DNA of 64,000 nucleotides from Cryobacterium cheniae (GCF_004403395.1 NZ_SOGN01000041.1:60490-124489), one strand, 5' to 3'. Shown: positions 36,534 through 45,532, counted from the stretch's first letter. Program-made: numbers and translations. The notes: generated from the letters alone by a model not told the origin.

Positions 36534-36559
36534 AACCGATGTTGATCTCGAGATATTCC
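36534..36559 (-). promoter_or_regulatory. SigR-type autoregulatory promoter
   Basis: On the minus strand GGAAT (36559-36555), an 18-base spacer, then GTT (36536-36534): the known SigR/SigH consensus GGAAT-N18-GTT. Transcription would start near 36526, giving a leader of about 30 bases to the sigR GTG. The -35 half lies inside the aroA coding sequence. Confidence 0.85.
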
Positions 36560-37897
36560 AAGCCTGAGTTCGATCCCTACGGCGACACCTCGCCCGAGGT
36601 GACGGATGCCCGCTGGCCCGCGCCGACGGCCGCCGGCCACCTCGACGCGTCCCTGTCCCTGCCGGGGTCGAAGTCGCTGACCAACCGGGAGCTGGTCCTC
36701 AGCGCCCTTGCCGCGCATCCGTCCCTGCTGCGTGCCCCGCTGCACTCGCGCGACAGCGACCTGATGGTCGCGGCGCTGCGTCAGCTGGGCACCGTCATCG
36801 AGGAGGTCCCCGGTGACGGGGAGTTCGGGCCCGACCTCCGGATCACGCCGGGTGAGCTGCTCGGCTCGACGACCGTCGACTGCGGTCTCGCCGGCACCGT
36901 GATGCGCTTCCTCCCGCCGGTCGCGGCGCTCGGCCTCGGCCCGACCACCTTCGACGGTGATGCCGGCGCCCGCCGCCGCCCGATGGGCACCACCATCTCG
37001 TCCCTGCGGGCGCTCGGCGCCGACATCAACGACGACGGCCGCGGGGCTCTGCCCTTCACCGTGCACGGCACCGGCGCTCTTCTCGGCGGGGAGATCACCA
37101 TCGACGCGTCCAGGTCGAGCCAGTTCGTCTCCGGCCTGCTGCTCGCCGCGCCCCGCTTCGAGCAGGGCCTGCACCTCCGCCACTCCGGCGAGCGCCTGCC
37201 GAGCCTGCCGCATATCGAGATGACCATCGCCACGCTGGCCCGGCGCGGCGTCACCGTGCACAGCCCCGCCGTCGGCGAGTGGGTCGTGGCCCCCGCCCCG
37301 ATCCAGGGTGCCGAGATCGACATCGAACCCGATCTCTCGAACGCCGCACCGTTTCTCGCCGCGGCCCTCGTCGCCGGCGGCAGCGTCACCATCACCGGCT
37401 GGCCCGAGATCACCACCCAGGTCGGCGCCGACCTGGCCGACCTGCTGCCTCGCTTCGGCGCCGTGGTTTCCCGGGACGGCGACCGGCTCACGGTCACCGG
37501 GACCGGGCGCATCCGGGGCGTGGAACTCGATCTGTCGACCGGCGGGGAACTCGCCCCCACCCTCGTGGCCCTGGCCGCCCTGGCCGAGTCCCCGAGCACG
37601 ATCACCGGGATCGGGCACATCCGCCACCACGAGACGGACCGGCTGGCGGCCCTCGCCGCGGAGATCAACGGGCTCGGCGGTGCCGTCACCGAGCTGCCCG
37701 ACGGGTTGCGGATCGACCCGCGCCCGCTGCAGGGCGGGCCGTGGAACACCTATGACGACCACCGCATGGCGACCGCGGGCGCCCTGATCGGCCTCCGTGT
37801 GCCCGGAGTGCTGATCGAGAACATCGGCACGACCGCGAAAACCCTCCCCCAGTTCACCGAGCTCTGGCAGAGCGTCGTCTCCGGAGTCCGGTCGTGA
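36539..37897 (+). CDS. aroA: 3-phosphoshikimate 1-carboxyvinyltransferase (EPSP synthase)
   Basis: Joins shikimate-3-phosphate and PEP in the shikimate pathway. At 452 residues it has both inside-out barrel halves. [18 protein letters not shown] (41-58) with Lys45 and Arg50, [11 protein letters not shown] near 120, and the C-terminal [11 protein letters not shown] and [12 protein letters not shown] stretches are diagnostic. The ATG at 36539 has no ribosome-binding site but TATTCT (36525-36530) eight bases upstream, so the mRNA may be leaderless. Divergent from sigR, and overlapping its promoter; rsgA overlaps the 3' end by four bases. Confidence 0.95.
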   Translation: MLISRYSKPEFDPYGDTSPEVTDARWPAPTAAGHLDASLSLPGSKSLTNRELVLSALAAHPSLLRAPLHSRDSDLMVAALRQLGTVIEEVPGDGEFGPDLRITPGELLGSTTVDCGLAGTVMRFLPPVAALGLGPTTFDGDAGARRRPMGTTISSLRALGADINDDGRGALPFTVHGTGALLGGEITIDASRSSQFVSGLLLAAPRFEQGLHLRHSGERLPSLPHIEMTIATLARRGVTVHSPAVGEWVVAPAPIQGAEIDIEPDLSNAAPFLAAALVAGGSVTITGWPEITTQVGADLADLLPRFGAVVSRDGDRLTVTGTGRIRGVELDLSTGGELAPTLVALAALAESPSTITGIGHIRHHETDRLAALAAEINGLGGAVTELPDGLRIDPRPLQGGPWNTYDDHRMATAGALIGLRVPGVLIENIGTTAKTLPQFTELWQSVVSGVRS

Positions 37898-38943
37898 CGT
37901 GGTGGGCGAGTGCCGACGACGATGAGCCCGACTTCGACGAGTCCAGCGTGCGCGTGCGCCCCAACCGCAAGGGCAGCAAGCCGCGCACCAAGACCCGACC
38001 CGACCATGAGAACGCGCTGACCGGGCGCATCCTCTCGGTCGACCGCGGCCGGTACACCGTCATGCTCGACGAGAACCTGCCCGCCGAGCGCCGGGTGACC
38101 GCCGCTCGGGCGAGCGAGTTGCGCAAGCAGGCCGTCGTCACCGGCGACCGCGTCGACATCGTCGGCGACACGACCGGAGCGCCGGGCAGCCTGTCCCGGA
38201 TCGTGCGGATCGTGCCGCGCGCGACGCTGCTGCGCCGCAGCGCGGACGACACAGACGCCGTGGAGCGTGTGATCGTCGCCAACGCCGACCAGATGCTGAT
38301 CGTGGTGGCCGCGGCGAACCCGGAGCCGCGTATCCGCCTCGTCGACCGGTACCTCGTCGCCGCCTACGACGCGGGGGTGAAACCCATCCTCTGCATCACC
38401 AAGACCGACCTGGCCGACCCCGCCGCATTCCTGCGCAACTTCGCCGGCCTCGACTTCCCCGTCTTCGAGAGCCGCGACGACGCCATGCCGTTGGCGGAGA
38501 TCTCCGACGCGCTGGTCGGCCACGACACGGTCTTCGTCGGGCACTCCGGCGTCGGCAAGTCCACCCTGGTCAACGCCCTCGTGCCCGACGCCCATCGGGC
38601 CGTCGGCGTCGTCAACACGGTGACCGGACGCGGCCGGCACACCTCCTCGTCGACCATCTCGCTGCGTCTGCAGACGGATGCCGGCCGCGGCTGGGTGATC
38701 GATACCCCCGGCGTGCGGTCCTTCGGTCTCGGCCACATCAACACGGACAATATTCTGAAGGCGTTCACCGACCTGGCCCTGATCTCCCAGAAATGTCCGC
38801 GCGGCTGCACCCACCTGCCGGACGCCCCCGATTGCGCGATCAATGAGGCCGTCGCCGCCGGCCAACTCGGCGAGACCGGCAAGGTGCGCCTGGACTCGCT
38901 GCAGCGCCTGCTCGCCACCTTCGCCGCCGCCCCCACCCACTAG
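37894..38943 (+). CDS. rsgA: Small ribosomal subunit biogenesis GTPase
   Basis: A 349-residue circularly permuted GTPase that assists late 30S maturation. The OB domain precedes the GTPase with motifs in the permuted order G4 (ITKTDL, about 167-172), G1 (GHSGVGKST, about 215-223) and G3 (DTPGV, about 270). The C-terminal zinc knuckle is CPRGCTH...DC near 300-313. The GTG start overlaps the aroA stop (GTGA). The sigR/aroA/rsgA neighbourhood is conserved in actinobacteria. Confidence 0.93.
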   Translation: MTWWASADDDEPDFDESSVRVRPNRKGSKPRTKTRPDHENALTGRILSVDRGRYTVMLDENLPAERRVTAARASELRKQAVVTGDRVDIVGDTTGAPGSLSRIVRIVPRATLLRRSADDTDAVERVIVANADQMLIVVAAANPEPRIRLVDRYLVAAYDAGVKPILCITKTDLADPAAFLRNFAGLDFPVFESRDDAMPLAEISDALVGHDTVFVGHSGVGKSTLVNALVPDAHRAVGVVNTVTGRGRHTSSSTISLRLQTDAGRGWVIDTPGVRSFGLGHINTDNILKAFTDLALISQKCPRGCTHLPDAPDCAINEAVAAGQLGETGKVRLDSLQRLLATFAAAPTH

Positions 38944-38953
38944 CGTGGGGGTC

Positions 38954-39433
38954 ATGACGGATTCCACCCGGCTCGCCGCCGGCGACCAGGCCCCCCGGTT
39001 CACCCTGTCCGACCAGGACGGGAGCACCGTCTCGCTGGCCGATTTCGCCGGCTCGAAGGTCGTCCTGTACTTCTACCCGGCGGCGATGACGCCCGGCTGC
39101 ACGAAGCAGGCCTGCGACTTCCGCGACAGCCTCGACCCGCTGGCGGCGGCCGGCTACCGGGTGCTAAGCGTGTCAAAGGATACCCAGGTCAAGCTGCAAA
39201 AATTCCGGGAGACCGAGCGGCTGACATTCCCGCTTCTCAGCGACCCCGACCTCGCGGTGCACACGAGCTACGGTGCGTGGGGCGAGAAGAACCTCTACGG
39301 CAAGACGGTCACGGGCGTGCTGCGGTCCACCTTCGTGATCGACGAGGCCGGCACGATCGCGCTGGCCCTCTACAACGTGAAGGCCACCGGGCACGTCGCA
39401 AGCCTGCGCAAGAAGCTCGGCCTGCCTGCCTGA
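38954..39433 (+). CDS. bcp: Thiol peroxidase, BCP/PrxQ type
   Basis: A 159-residue peroxiredoxin. The peroxidatic Cys49 lies in AMTPGCTKQAC and the putative resolving Cys54 five residues later, the atypical 2-Cys PrxQ arrangement. It reduces hydroperoxides with thioredoxin or mycoredoxin as donor. The ATG at 38954 lies 10 bases after rsgA; the frame extends upstream only as a shadow of rsgA. Placement beside sigR suits an oxidative-stress role, but I see no SigR promoter in front of it. Confidence 0.93.
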   Translation: MTDSTRLAAGDQAPRFTLSDQDGSTVSLADFAGSKVVLYFYPAAMTPGCTKQACDFRDSLDPLAAAGYRVLSVSKDTQVKLQKFRETERLTFPLLSDPDLAVHTSYGAWGEKNLYGKTVTGVLRSTFVIDEAGTIALALYNVKATGHVASLRKKLGLPA

Positions 39434-39540
39434 CCGAAACGGATGCCGGCACCCGGCCCCCACGGGCCTCAGGACGCCCGTGGCGCCCTCCGTCGAAGCG
39501 GAGCGCGCCTCGGCTCCACCGTGCGTCTGCCACCGCCGCA

Positions 39541-39584
39541 GCGGCGCTACTGCGGCGCTGCGGCGGCGCTACTGCGGCGCTCCG
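39541..39584. repeat. 11-bp tandem repeat (4 units) at a convergent gene junction
   Basis: Four 11-base units at 39541, 39552, 39563 and 39574: GCGGCGCTACT, GCGGCGCTGCG, GCGGCGCTACT, GCGGCGCTCCG, that is two copies of a 22-bp unit. The third unit contains the TAG stop (39569-39571) of the minus-strand membrane protein. Downstream of bcp, in the convergent gap 39434-39568, nothing else is evident. Confidence 0.85.
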
Positions 39585-40021
39585 TCCTCCGAATGCGCCG
39601 ATGTCGTCTCCGCGATCACCCGCGGCTGGAACAGCAGCACGAGGACCACGACCGAGGGCAGGAGAAGCGCCCAGCCGAGGTCGGGCCGGGCATAGAGCCC
39701 CTGGAAGGAGCCGACGGCAACCGCGATCTGCACCAGCTGCCAGGTGACGGCCGCGCCCCGGATCCAGGACCGGCGCCGCAGCGAGTTCACCGCGATGGCG
39801 GTCACCCAGGACGCGCCGATGAGTACCAGCACCAGGACGGCGAGAGCCGTGGCCAGAGAGGTCGGCGTAGCGGTCAGCAGCTCGAGAATGAGCCAGAGGA
39901 CCGCGGCCCAGAGGAGGGCGGCCTCCGCGTAGAGGATTGCGGCGAGGAGCAGCACGGCCCGTGGCCGACGCACCGTGCCGCCCCGATTCTCGTCGCCGCT
40001 GTGGTCTGACCGTGCATTCAC
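39569..40021 (-). CDS. Small integral membrane protein, uncharacterised
   Basis: A 150-residue protein with four hydrophobic helices (about 22-50, 55-75, 90-105 and 115-132) and a polar, charged N-terminus. I recognise no family motif; its size and pattern match many small four-helix actinobacterial proteins of unknown function. Start is GTG at 40021. The last codons lie in the tandem repeat, so the C-terminus may vary between strains. Confidence 0.7.
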   Translation of the reverse strand: MNARSDHSGDENRGGTVRRPRAVLLLAAILYAEAALLWAAVLWLILELLTATPTSLATALAVLVLVLIGASWVTAIAVNSLRRRSWIRGAAVTWQLVQIAVAVGSFQGLYARPDLGWALLLPSVVVLVLLFQPRVIAETTSAHSEDGAPQ

Positions 40022-40048
40022 AGAGATATCCCATTCAAAACTATTGAT

Positions 40049-40077
40049 TTGACTCCACCATTATGCGACCATATTTG
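40049..40077 (+). promoter_or_regulatory. Possible whiB promoter
   Basis: TTGACT (40049-40054), 17-base spacer, TATTTG (40072-40077). It would give a leader of about 120 bases before whiB. The gap 40022-40205 is comparatively A+T-rich, consistent with a regulatory region; no other element is certain. Confidence 0.35.
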
Positions 40078-40205
40078 AGGCCCGGTTGACGCTCACAGGG
40101 ACGTGAGTCGATCTGAACAAGTAGATCCATTACCTTTCCTGCAACCGGCAGCCTCTCATCTTCGGCCAATCGGCCAGGCATCCCCGCAATCAAGGAGCAC
40201 CCCCT

Positions 40206-40454
40206 ATGGACTGGCGCGACAAAGCTGCCTGCCTCACCGCTGACCCGGAACTTTTCTTCCCCGTCGGTAACACTGGACCCGCCGTGGACCAGATCGAGAA
40301 GGCGAAGTCGGTCTGCGCTCGCTGCAACGTCACCGAGGTGTGCCTGCAGTACGCCCTTGAAACCGGGCAGGACTCCGGAGTCTGGGGTGGACTGAGCGAA
40401 GACGAGCGTCGCGCGCTCAAGCGCCGCGCGGCCCGCGCCCGGCGCGCGTCCTGA
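40206..40454 (+). CDS. whiB1: WhiB-family iron-sulfur transcription factor
   Basis: An 82-residue WhiB protein. Four Cys that bind the 4Fe-4S cluster are at 9, 37, 40 and 46 (C-x2-C-x5-C core CARCNVTEVC); the turn GVWGGLSEDER and a basic tail follow. WhiB1-type proteins interact with the primary sigma factor and respond to nitric oxide. AAGGAG lies upstream of ATG 40206. It sits next to a PdtaS-type kinase, as in mycobacteria (whiB1 and pdtaS are neighbours there), which is why I use the WhiB1 label. Confidence 0.92.
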   Translation: MDWRDKAACLTADPELFFPVGNTGPAVDQIEKAKSVCARCNVTEVCLQYALETGQDSGVWGGLSEDERRALKRRAARARRAS

Positions 40455-40477
40455 CGCGGCGCCCCCGCGGCACAGCA

Positions 40478-40521
40478 ACACAGTGAAAGGCCCGGCTGAA
40501 GAGCCGGGCCTTTCACTGTGT
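40478..40521. terminator. 20-bp perfect hairpin between whiB and pdtaS
   Basis: The arms 40478-40497 and 40502-40521 pair over 20 bases without mismatch around a GAAG loop (ACACAGTGAAAGGCCCGGCT and its complement). The AAAGG/CCTTT pairs give a T-rich 3' side on both strands, so it is well suited as a bidirectional terminator between the two convergent genes. Confidence 0.95.
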
Positions 40522-40535
40522 GGTCCGGCGCGGTG

Positions 40536-42029
40536 CTACGCCTCGCGCATGTACCGCAACGGGATCTCGATGGTCACTTCGGTGCCGCTGCCCATCATGG
40601 TGTGCCAATCGATGCTGCCGCTGAGCTCCCCCTGAATCAGGGTGCGCACGATCTGGGTGCCGAGTCCCGACCCGACCTTGCCCTCAGGCAGGCCCGTGCC
40701 GTTGTCGCGCACCCGCACGGTGAGGGTCTCCTCGTTGCGCTCGGCCTCGATCGACACCTCCCCCTCGCGACCGGCCAGCCCATGCTCGACGGCGTTCGTC
40801 ACGAGCTCGGTCAGCGCGAGGGCGAGCGGGGTCGCGTAGGCGCTGGGAAGGATGCCGAAACTGCCGGACGATTTCGGATGCGCCGTGGTGTTGTGCGCGG
40901 ACGCCACCTCCATGATCAACAGCAGCACCCGGTCGAACACCACGTCGAAGTCGACCTTCTGACTGAGCCCCTCGGACAGCGTGTCGTGCACCACGGCGAT
41001 GGCGGCCACGCGCCGCATCGCCTGGTTGAGCGCTTCCCTGGCCGTGTCGGAATGCGTGCGGCGGGCCTGGATCCGCAGGAGCGAGGCCACCGTCTGCAGG
41101 TTGTTCTTGACCCGGTGGTGGATCTCCCGGATGGTGGCATCCTTCGTGATCAGCTCACGTTCCTGGTGTCGCAGCTCGGTGACATCCCGGCAGAGCACGA
41201 TGGCCCCGATCCGTTGGCCCCGGTTGCGGATCGGGATGGCGCGCAGCGAAACCGTCACGCCCCTGGCCTCGACGTCGGTGCGCCACGGCGCCCGGCCCGT
41301 GACCACGAGCGGCAGGGTCTCGTCGACGACCGCCGTTCCGGTGAGCAGGCTCGTGGTCACCTCGGCGAGCGATTCGCCCTCGAGCTCGTCGGCGAATCCC
41401 ATCCGATTGAAAGCGGAGAGGGCATTCGGACTGGCGAAGGTGGTCACACCGTCGACGTCGAGACGGATGAGCCCGTCCGAGGCCCGCGGGGCGCCGCGCC
41501 TCGGGCCGGTGGGCGCGCCCAGATCGGGGAAATCGCCGGACGCGATCATGGCGAAGAGGTCATTGGCGCAGTCGTTGAAGGTCAGTTCCTGCCGGCTCGG
41601 CGTTCGTGCCTCGCTCAGGTTCGTGTGCCGGGTGAGCACCGCCACCGGCGTGTCCGAGATCTGCGAGCCGCTGGAGCTGAGCCGCCGCCGCACCGGGATC
41701 GCGCGCACCCGGGTGGGGGTCTCCTCGTACCAGTCGGGAGCCGTGGTGTCGATGATCTTCGCCGTCTCGTAGGCCTCGGTGACCTGCTGGCGCCACTCGA
41801 CCTTGATGCTCTGCCCGACGAAGTCCCGATAGAAAAGGGTGGCGGCGCTCGACGGCCGGGCATGGGCCACGGCCACGAAGCCGCCGGTGCTGCTGGGCAC
41901 CCAGACCACGATGTCGGCGAAGGCGAGGTCCGCCAGGAGCTGGCCGTCCGCGACGAGCATATGGAGCCAATCCACATCCTCCGCGCTGCTGCGGCCCTGG
42001 GCGAGTACGAGGTTACTGAGCGTCGACAC
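40536..42029 (-). CDS. pdtaS: PdtaS-type sensor histidine kinase
   Basis: A 497-residue soluble kinase of the HisKA_2/HWE group. An N-terminal GAF-like domain (to about 150) and a PAS domain (about 175-290) precede the H-box EIHHRVKNNLQTVASLL with His304/305 and an ATPase domain (NAVEHGL N-box, DNGTGLPEG G1, GSGLGTQIV G2). In mycobacteria PdtaS phosphorylates the ANTAR regulator PdtaR and senses NO and copper; no pdtaR is in this window. GTG start at 42029, with TAGGCT seven bases upstream. Confidence 0.92.
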   Translation of the reverse strand: MSTLSNLVLAQGRSSAEDVDWLHMLVADGQLLADLAFADIVVWVPSSTGGFVAVAHARPSSAATLFYRDFVGQSIKVEWRQQVTEAYETAKIIDTTAPDWYEETPTRVRAIPVRRRLSSSGSQISDTPVAVLTRHTNLSEARTPSRQELTFNDCANDLFAMIASGDFPDLGAPTGPRRGAPRASDGLIRLDVDGVTTFASPNALSAFNRMGFADELEGESLAEVTTSLLTGTAVVDETLPLVVTGRAPWRTDVEARGVTVSLRAIPIRNRGQRIGAIVLCRDVTELRHQERELITKDATIREIHHRVKNNLQTVASLLRIQARRTHSDTAREALNQAMRRVAAIAVVHDTLSEGLSQKVDFDVVFDRVLLLIMEVASAHNTTAHPKSSGSFGILPSAYATPLALALTELVTNAVEHGLAGREGEVSIEAERNEETLTVRVRDNGTGLPEGKVGSGLGTQIVRTLIQGELSGSIDWHTMMGSGTEVTIEIPLRYMREA

Positions 42030-42094
42030 GGTTCATAGCCTAGGCCCCCGCACGCGTGATGGTGCCTCAAGGCGGATTGGGCCAAGCTGAGCCT

Positions 42095-42559
42095 ATGAGC
42101 ACAGCAAGCGGGAAACCCGATCGGACCCTGGTGGTCCTTCTGTCCGTGATCGGAGCGCTGGTCGTCATCGCCCTCCTCGTCGTCTTCACCGGCGGCGAAC
42201 CCGAGAAGCTGGACCCGGACACCCCGGAAGGCGTCGTCCAGGCCTACACCGCGGCCATCATCGACGGCGACGAGCAGGCCGCCGGCGAGTACCTCACCGA
42301 GGGCGCGTTCGAGGGGTGCGAGGACTTCGACCGGGGGCCCACCGACAACCCGCGGGTCACCCTCGTCTCGACCACCGTTCGCGCCGAGTCCGCCGACGTG
42401 AAGGTGTCCATCGTCACCTCCTACGGCAGCGGCCCCTTCGGCGCCGACGAGTATGAGACCCAGGGCGTCTTCGACCTGGTTCTTGCCGACGGCACATGGC
42501 TGATCGAGGACGCCCCCTACGAGCTCAGCTTCTGCCCGAACCCGAAGGCCGGCTCCTGA
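42095..42559 (+). CDS. Membrane-anchored extracytoplasmic protein, uncharacterised
   Basis: A 154-residue protein with one N-terminal membrane helix (about 12-32, VVLLSVIGALVVIALLVVF) and a 110-residue extracytoplasmic domain. The latter (TPEGVVQAYTAAIIDGDEQAAGEYL...) resembles NTF2/SnoaL-like lumazine-binding domains often found on such anchors, and contains two Cys that could form a disulfide. ATG at 42095. Its stop overlaps the start of the next gene by one base. Confidence 0.75.
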   Translation: MSTASGKPDRTLVVLLSVIGALVVIALLVVFTGGEPEKLDPDTPEGVVQAYTAAIIDGDEQAAGEYLTEGAFEGCEDFDRGPTDNPRVTLVSTTVRAESADVKVSIVTSYGSGPFGADEYETQGVFDLVLADGTWLIEDAPYELSFCPNPKAGS

Positions 42560-44256
42560 TGGTCGGCGTGGTGCTGCTGGTCGCCGTCCTGGTGATCGGC
42601 GGCGGCATCGCCGGCATCGTGATCGCGGTGCGCAAATCGTCCCCGCACGGGGAGAGCGCGGCCCAGCCCACGGTGCGCCGGGTGATCGTGTTCGTCCTGC
42701 TGTTCGCCCTGGTCGTGATCGCCGCCATCGGGGTGAGCGGCCTGCTCGGGCGCCTCCTCGATGCCGGCAACGCGCTCGCCTCCAGCGACGTCTCCGGGCT
42801 CGCCCGCTCGCTCGCGTTCACCCTCATCGCCGGCCCGTTCGCCGCGGTGCTCTGGTGGGTGCTGTGGCGCCGGATGGATGGTGCGGAACGGTCATCCATC
42901 GCCTGGGGCCTCTATCTGGCCGGTATGTCCACGGTCTCCCTGGTCACCTTCAGCACCGCCCTGCTGACCACGGCGGCCGTGCTCGTGCGCGGGGACTGGC
43001 GGCCGCGTCTCTTCGCCACCGGCGTGGTCTGGGCCGGCGTGTGGGTCTGGCATGTGTGGATGTCCCGGGACCGGGAGAAGAGTCCCACCCGGCTCGTCAC
43101 CGTGGCCCCGATCCTCGGTTCCGTCTTCGGTCTCGTGATCGCGGTGGGCGGCGCCGTCACGGCGATCAGCTCCCTGCTCGACGCCGCCGTGGACGCCTTC
43201 GCGCCGAGCCTCACCCAGGGCGACCCCTGGTGGCGGTTGACCCTCCAGGCGCTGATCTGGTTCGCCGGCGGGCTGGTCGTCTGGTGGTGGCACTGGATCC
43301 GGGGCCGGGCCCGCGATCTGCGCGGAGGCCTCGCCGATCTGGCGCTCGTGGCCGTGGGCGTGGCCGGGGCGGCCATCCTGACACTGAGCGGGGCCGGAAC
43401 CGTGCTGTTCGTGCTGCTCAGGCTGGCCTTCGACCGCACCGACCCGGTCACCGACATCGTCGGCCTCCTCGGCTTCGGCATCTCCGCAGCCGTGATCGGC
43501 GCGCTGGTCTGGAGCTACCACCGTGGACTGACCCTGGGCCGGTCGCCACCGACGAGACTGGCGACGAAGCTGGTGACCTCCGGCGTGGGTCTCGTGTCCG
43601 CGGCCACCGGGCTGGGCGTGGTGGTGAACGCCATCCTCGCCACCACCACCACCCCGCTCGCCGGTTCGGACGCCCGGTCCCTCCTGCTCGGCGGCATCAG
43701 CGCCCTCGTGGTCGGCGGCCCGGTCTGGTGGCTGGCCTGGCAGCCGACGCAGCAACTCTCCCCCGCGGAGGTCCACTCCACGGGGCGGAGGGTCTATCTC
43801 ATCCTGGTGTTCGGCGTGAGCGCGGTCGTCGCGATCGTGACCCTCCTGGTGATCGGCTACCGGCTCTTCGAATTCGCCCTCGGCGACTTCACCGGGGACA
43901 GCTTGGTCGACCGGGTGCGGGCCCCGCTCGGCCTGCTGGTGGCCACCGGCCTCGTTGCCGGCTACCACTTCGCCGTCTGGCGACGCGACCGCTCGGTGAG
44001 CGCGGCGGCCCCGCAGCCGGCGCGCACCGTCGGCCGGGTGATCCTGGTCACGGATGCCGACCCGGAACCCTTGAGCCAGGCGATCGGCGCGGCCACCGGC
44101 GGCGCGGCCGTCTCCGTGCTGAAGCGCGCCGACGGTGCCGGCTCCGCGGCAACGCCGGAGCAGCTCACCCGGGCCCTCACCGGCGTGACCGGAAAACGGG
44201 TGCTGGTCGTCACCGGCCCCGGCGACCGGGTCGAGGTGATTCCGCTTCGGGACTAG
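42559..44256 (+). CDS. DUF5671-like polytopic membrane protein with a soluble tail
   Basis: A 565-residue protein with roughly 14 hydrophobic segments between residues 3 and 485. The internal repetition of four-helix units (RRVIVFVLLFALVVIAAIG, then GLVSAATGLGVVV and RRVYLILVFGVSAVVAI) is like the DUF5671 repeats. The last ~75 residues form a compact soluble, cytoplasmic-type domain (VILVTDADPEPLSQA...VLVVTGPGDRVEVIP). Function unknown. The ATG overlaps the previous stop (TGATG), so both are co-expressed. Confidence 0.75.
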   Translation: MVGVVLLVAVLVIGGGIAGIVIAVRKSSPHGESAAQPTVRRVIVFVLLFALVVIAAIGVSGLLGRLLDAGNALASSDVSGLARSLAFTLIAGPFAAVLWWVLWRRMDGAERSSIAWGLYLAGMSTVSLVTFSTALLTTAAVLVRGDWRPRLFATGVVWAGVWVWHVWMSRDREKSPTRLVTVAPILGSVFGLVIAVGGAVTAISSLLDAAVDAFAPSLTQGDPWWRLTLQALIWFAGGLVVWWWHWIRGRARDLRGGLADLALVAVGVAGAAILTLSGAGTVLFVLLRLAFDRTDPVTDIVGLLGFGISAAVIGALVWSYHRGLTLGRSPPTRLATKLVTSGVGLVSAATGLGVVVNAILATTTTPLAGSDARSLLLGGISALVVGGPVWWLAWQPTQQLSPAEVHSTGRRVYLILVFGVSAVVAIVTLLVIGYRLFEFALGDFTGDSLVDRVRAPLGLLVATGLVAGYHFAVWRRDRSVSAAAPQPARTVGRVILVTDADPEPLSQAIGAATGGAAVSVLKRADGAGSAATPEQLTRALTGVTGKRVLVVTGPGDRVEVIPLRD

Positions 44257-44273
44257 CGTCACCGCCGGCCCGC

Positions 44274-45530
44274 TCAGGTGGCCACGGCGGGCCGCCGCCA
44301 TCGTGATTCCCGGCGGCGTCGCCCTGTGGCGGGCGCGGGCACCGGCAGCAGTTCCGTGCGCACGAAGCGACGGATGCTGGTGCGCGCCGGGGACTTCGGC
44401 GCGGCGTCCCGCAGCGTGCGCCCGGCGACGATGGCCGCATCCGTGGACGGCTGGTCCTGCGGCACCAGGATCGGTGACTCGATGCCGCCGAACCGCCGCA
44501 GCGCCGACACGACCTGCCCGTTCGGGTCCAGCCCGACCGCGCCCCGGCGCACCCGGTTCATCACCACGCTGACCTGGGCGGTCGTGACCACATCGGCCAG
44601 GTCCACCCAGGCGCGCAGGAACCGGGCCATCCCGACCGGGTCTGCGAGCCCGCAGGCGACGACGTGGTCGGCCAGTCCGAGGCCCGTGAGGGTGGCGGCG
44701 TTGCGGCGTGGCGCGAACAGGTCGCTGGAGATCTCCTCGTCGCTTTCGAGGCTGAACCCGGTGTCGAGCACGACATAGTCGACCCAGTTGCGCAGTGCGT
44801 CGATGGTGCGCGTCACCCGCTCGCCGGAGAGCTCGGGCCAACGGGACGGCCGCCCGATGCCGGTGAGCACCCAGAAGGCTCCCTGCGGGGAGTTGTAGCG
44901 CTGGGCGATGCGCTCGAACTCGGAGCGGGTGAAGCTGTCCGAGCCCGCCAGGCGGCACGCGGCCGCGAAACCCGGCGCCTCGTCGAGCATCCCCAGGCTC
45001 GGCGCCACCGAACCGCTGTAGGTGTCGATGTCCGCCAGGGCGACGGTGTGCCCGGCGGCGGCGATCTCCGCCGCGATGTTGATCGCCAGGGTGGTGCGGC
45101 CCGGGGCTCCCGCGGGACCCCAGACGGCGATGACCGTGGCCTGCCGCCGCGCCCCGGGCGAGCCCGCGGGATCGCCGACCCGCAGCGGAATGGCAAACCC
45201 GGCGCCGATCAGCGCCTCGGTTTCGGCCCAGTCGGCGGCGGCGTCCACCACGTCGAAGAGCCCGAGCCCGGCCGCATTCCGCCGGTCCTGGTCGTTCGCG
45301 GCGAGCGCGATCACCCGGGCGCCGTGGGCGTCGCAGGCGGTGATCAGTTCGGCCGTGAGCGTGGCGCGGCCTGCACCGACGATCACCACCTCGGGTGAGC
45401 TCTGCCGCAGGGCGAGGATCACGTCGCCCGCCGTCGCCGAGCGCGCCACGATCACATGGCCCTGCTCGATGATGTCAATCAGCAGCCGGTCTTCCGTGTG
45501 CCGGTCGAGAGCCAGCGCGAGGGTGGCCAC
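44274..45530 (-). CDS. CpaE-like MinD/ParA-family protein with degenerate P-loop
   Basis: About 418 residues: a receiver-like N-terminal domain (1-115) and a MinD/ParA-type ATPase domain (about 130-370), the layout of CpaE from Flp pilus systems, then a Pro/Arg-rich tail. The P-loop reads GPAGAPGRTT (138-147): the deviant Lys is replaced by Ala140 and the Walker Lys by Arg145. Switch I (DIDTYSGSVAPSLG) and the Walker-B-like YVVLDTGFSL remain. GTG 45530 is preferred (GGAG eight bases upstream); GTG 45536, overlapping the SAF stop, is an alternative. No CpaF/TadB/TadC or pilin gene is nearby. Confidence 0.8.
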   Translation of the reverse strand: MATLALALDRHTEDRLLIDIIEQGHVIVARSATAGDVILALRQSSPEVVIVGAGRATLTAELITACDAHGARVIALAANDQDRRNAAGLGLFDVVDAAADWAETEALIGAGFAIPLRVGDPAGSPGARRQATVIAVWGPAGAPGRTTLAINIAAEIAAAGHTVALADIDTYSGSVAPSLGMLDEAPGFAAACRLAGSDSFTRSEFERIAQRYNSPQGAFWVLTGIGRPSRWPELSGERVTRTIDALRNWVDYVVLDTGFSLESDEEISSDLFAPRRNAATLTGLGLADHVVACGLADPVGMARFLRAWVDLADVVTTAQVSVVMNRVRRGAVGLDPNGQVVSALRRFGGIESPILVPQDQPSTDAAIVAGRTLRDAAPKSPARTSIRRFVRTELLPVPAPATGRRRRESRWRRPAVAT

Positions 45531-45532
45531 GA

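Noticed and set aside
40086..40110. CRP-type site upstream of whiB (TCAC-N6-GTGA)
   Set aside because: The half-sites are in the opposite order from the GTGA-N6-TCAC CRP consensus.
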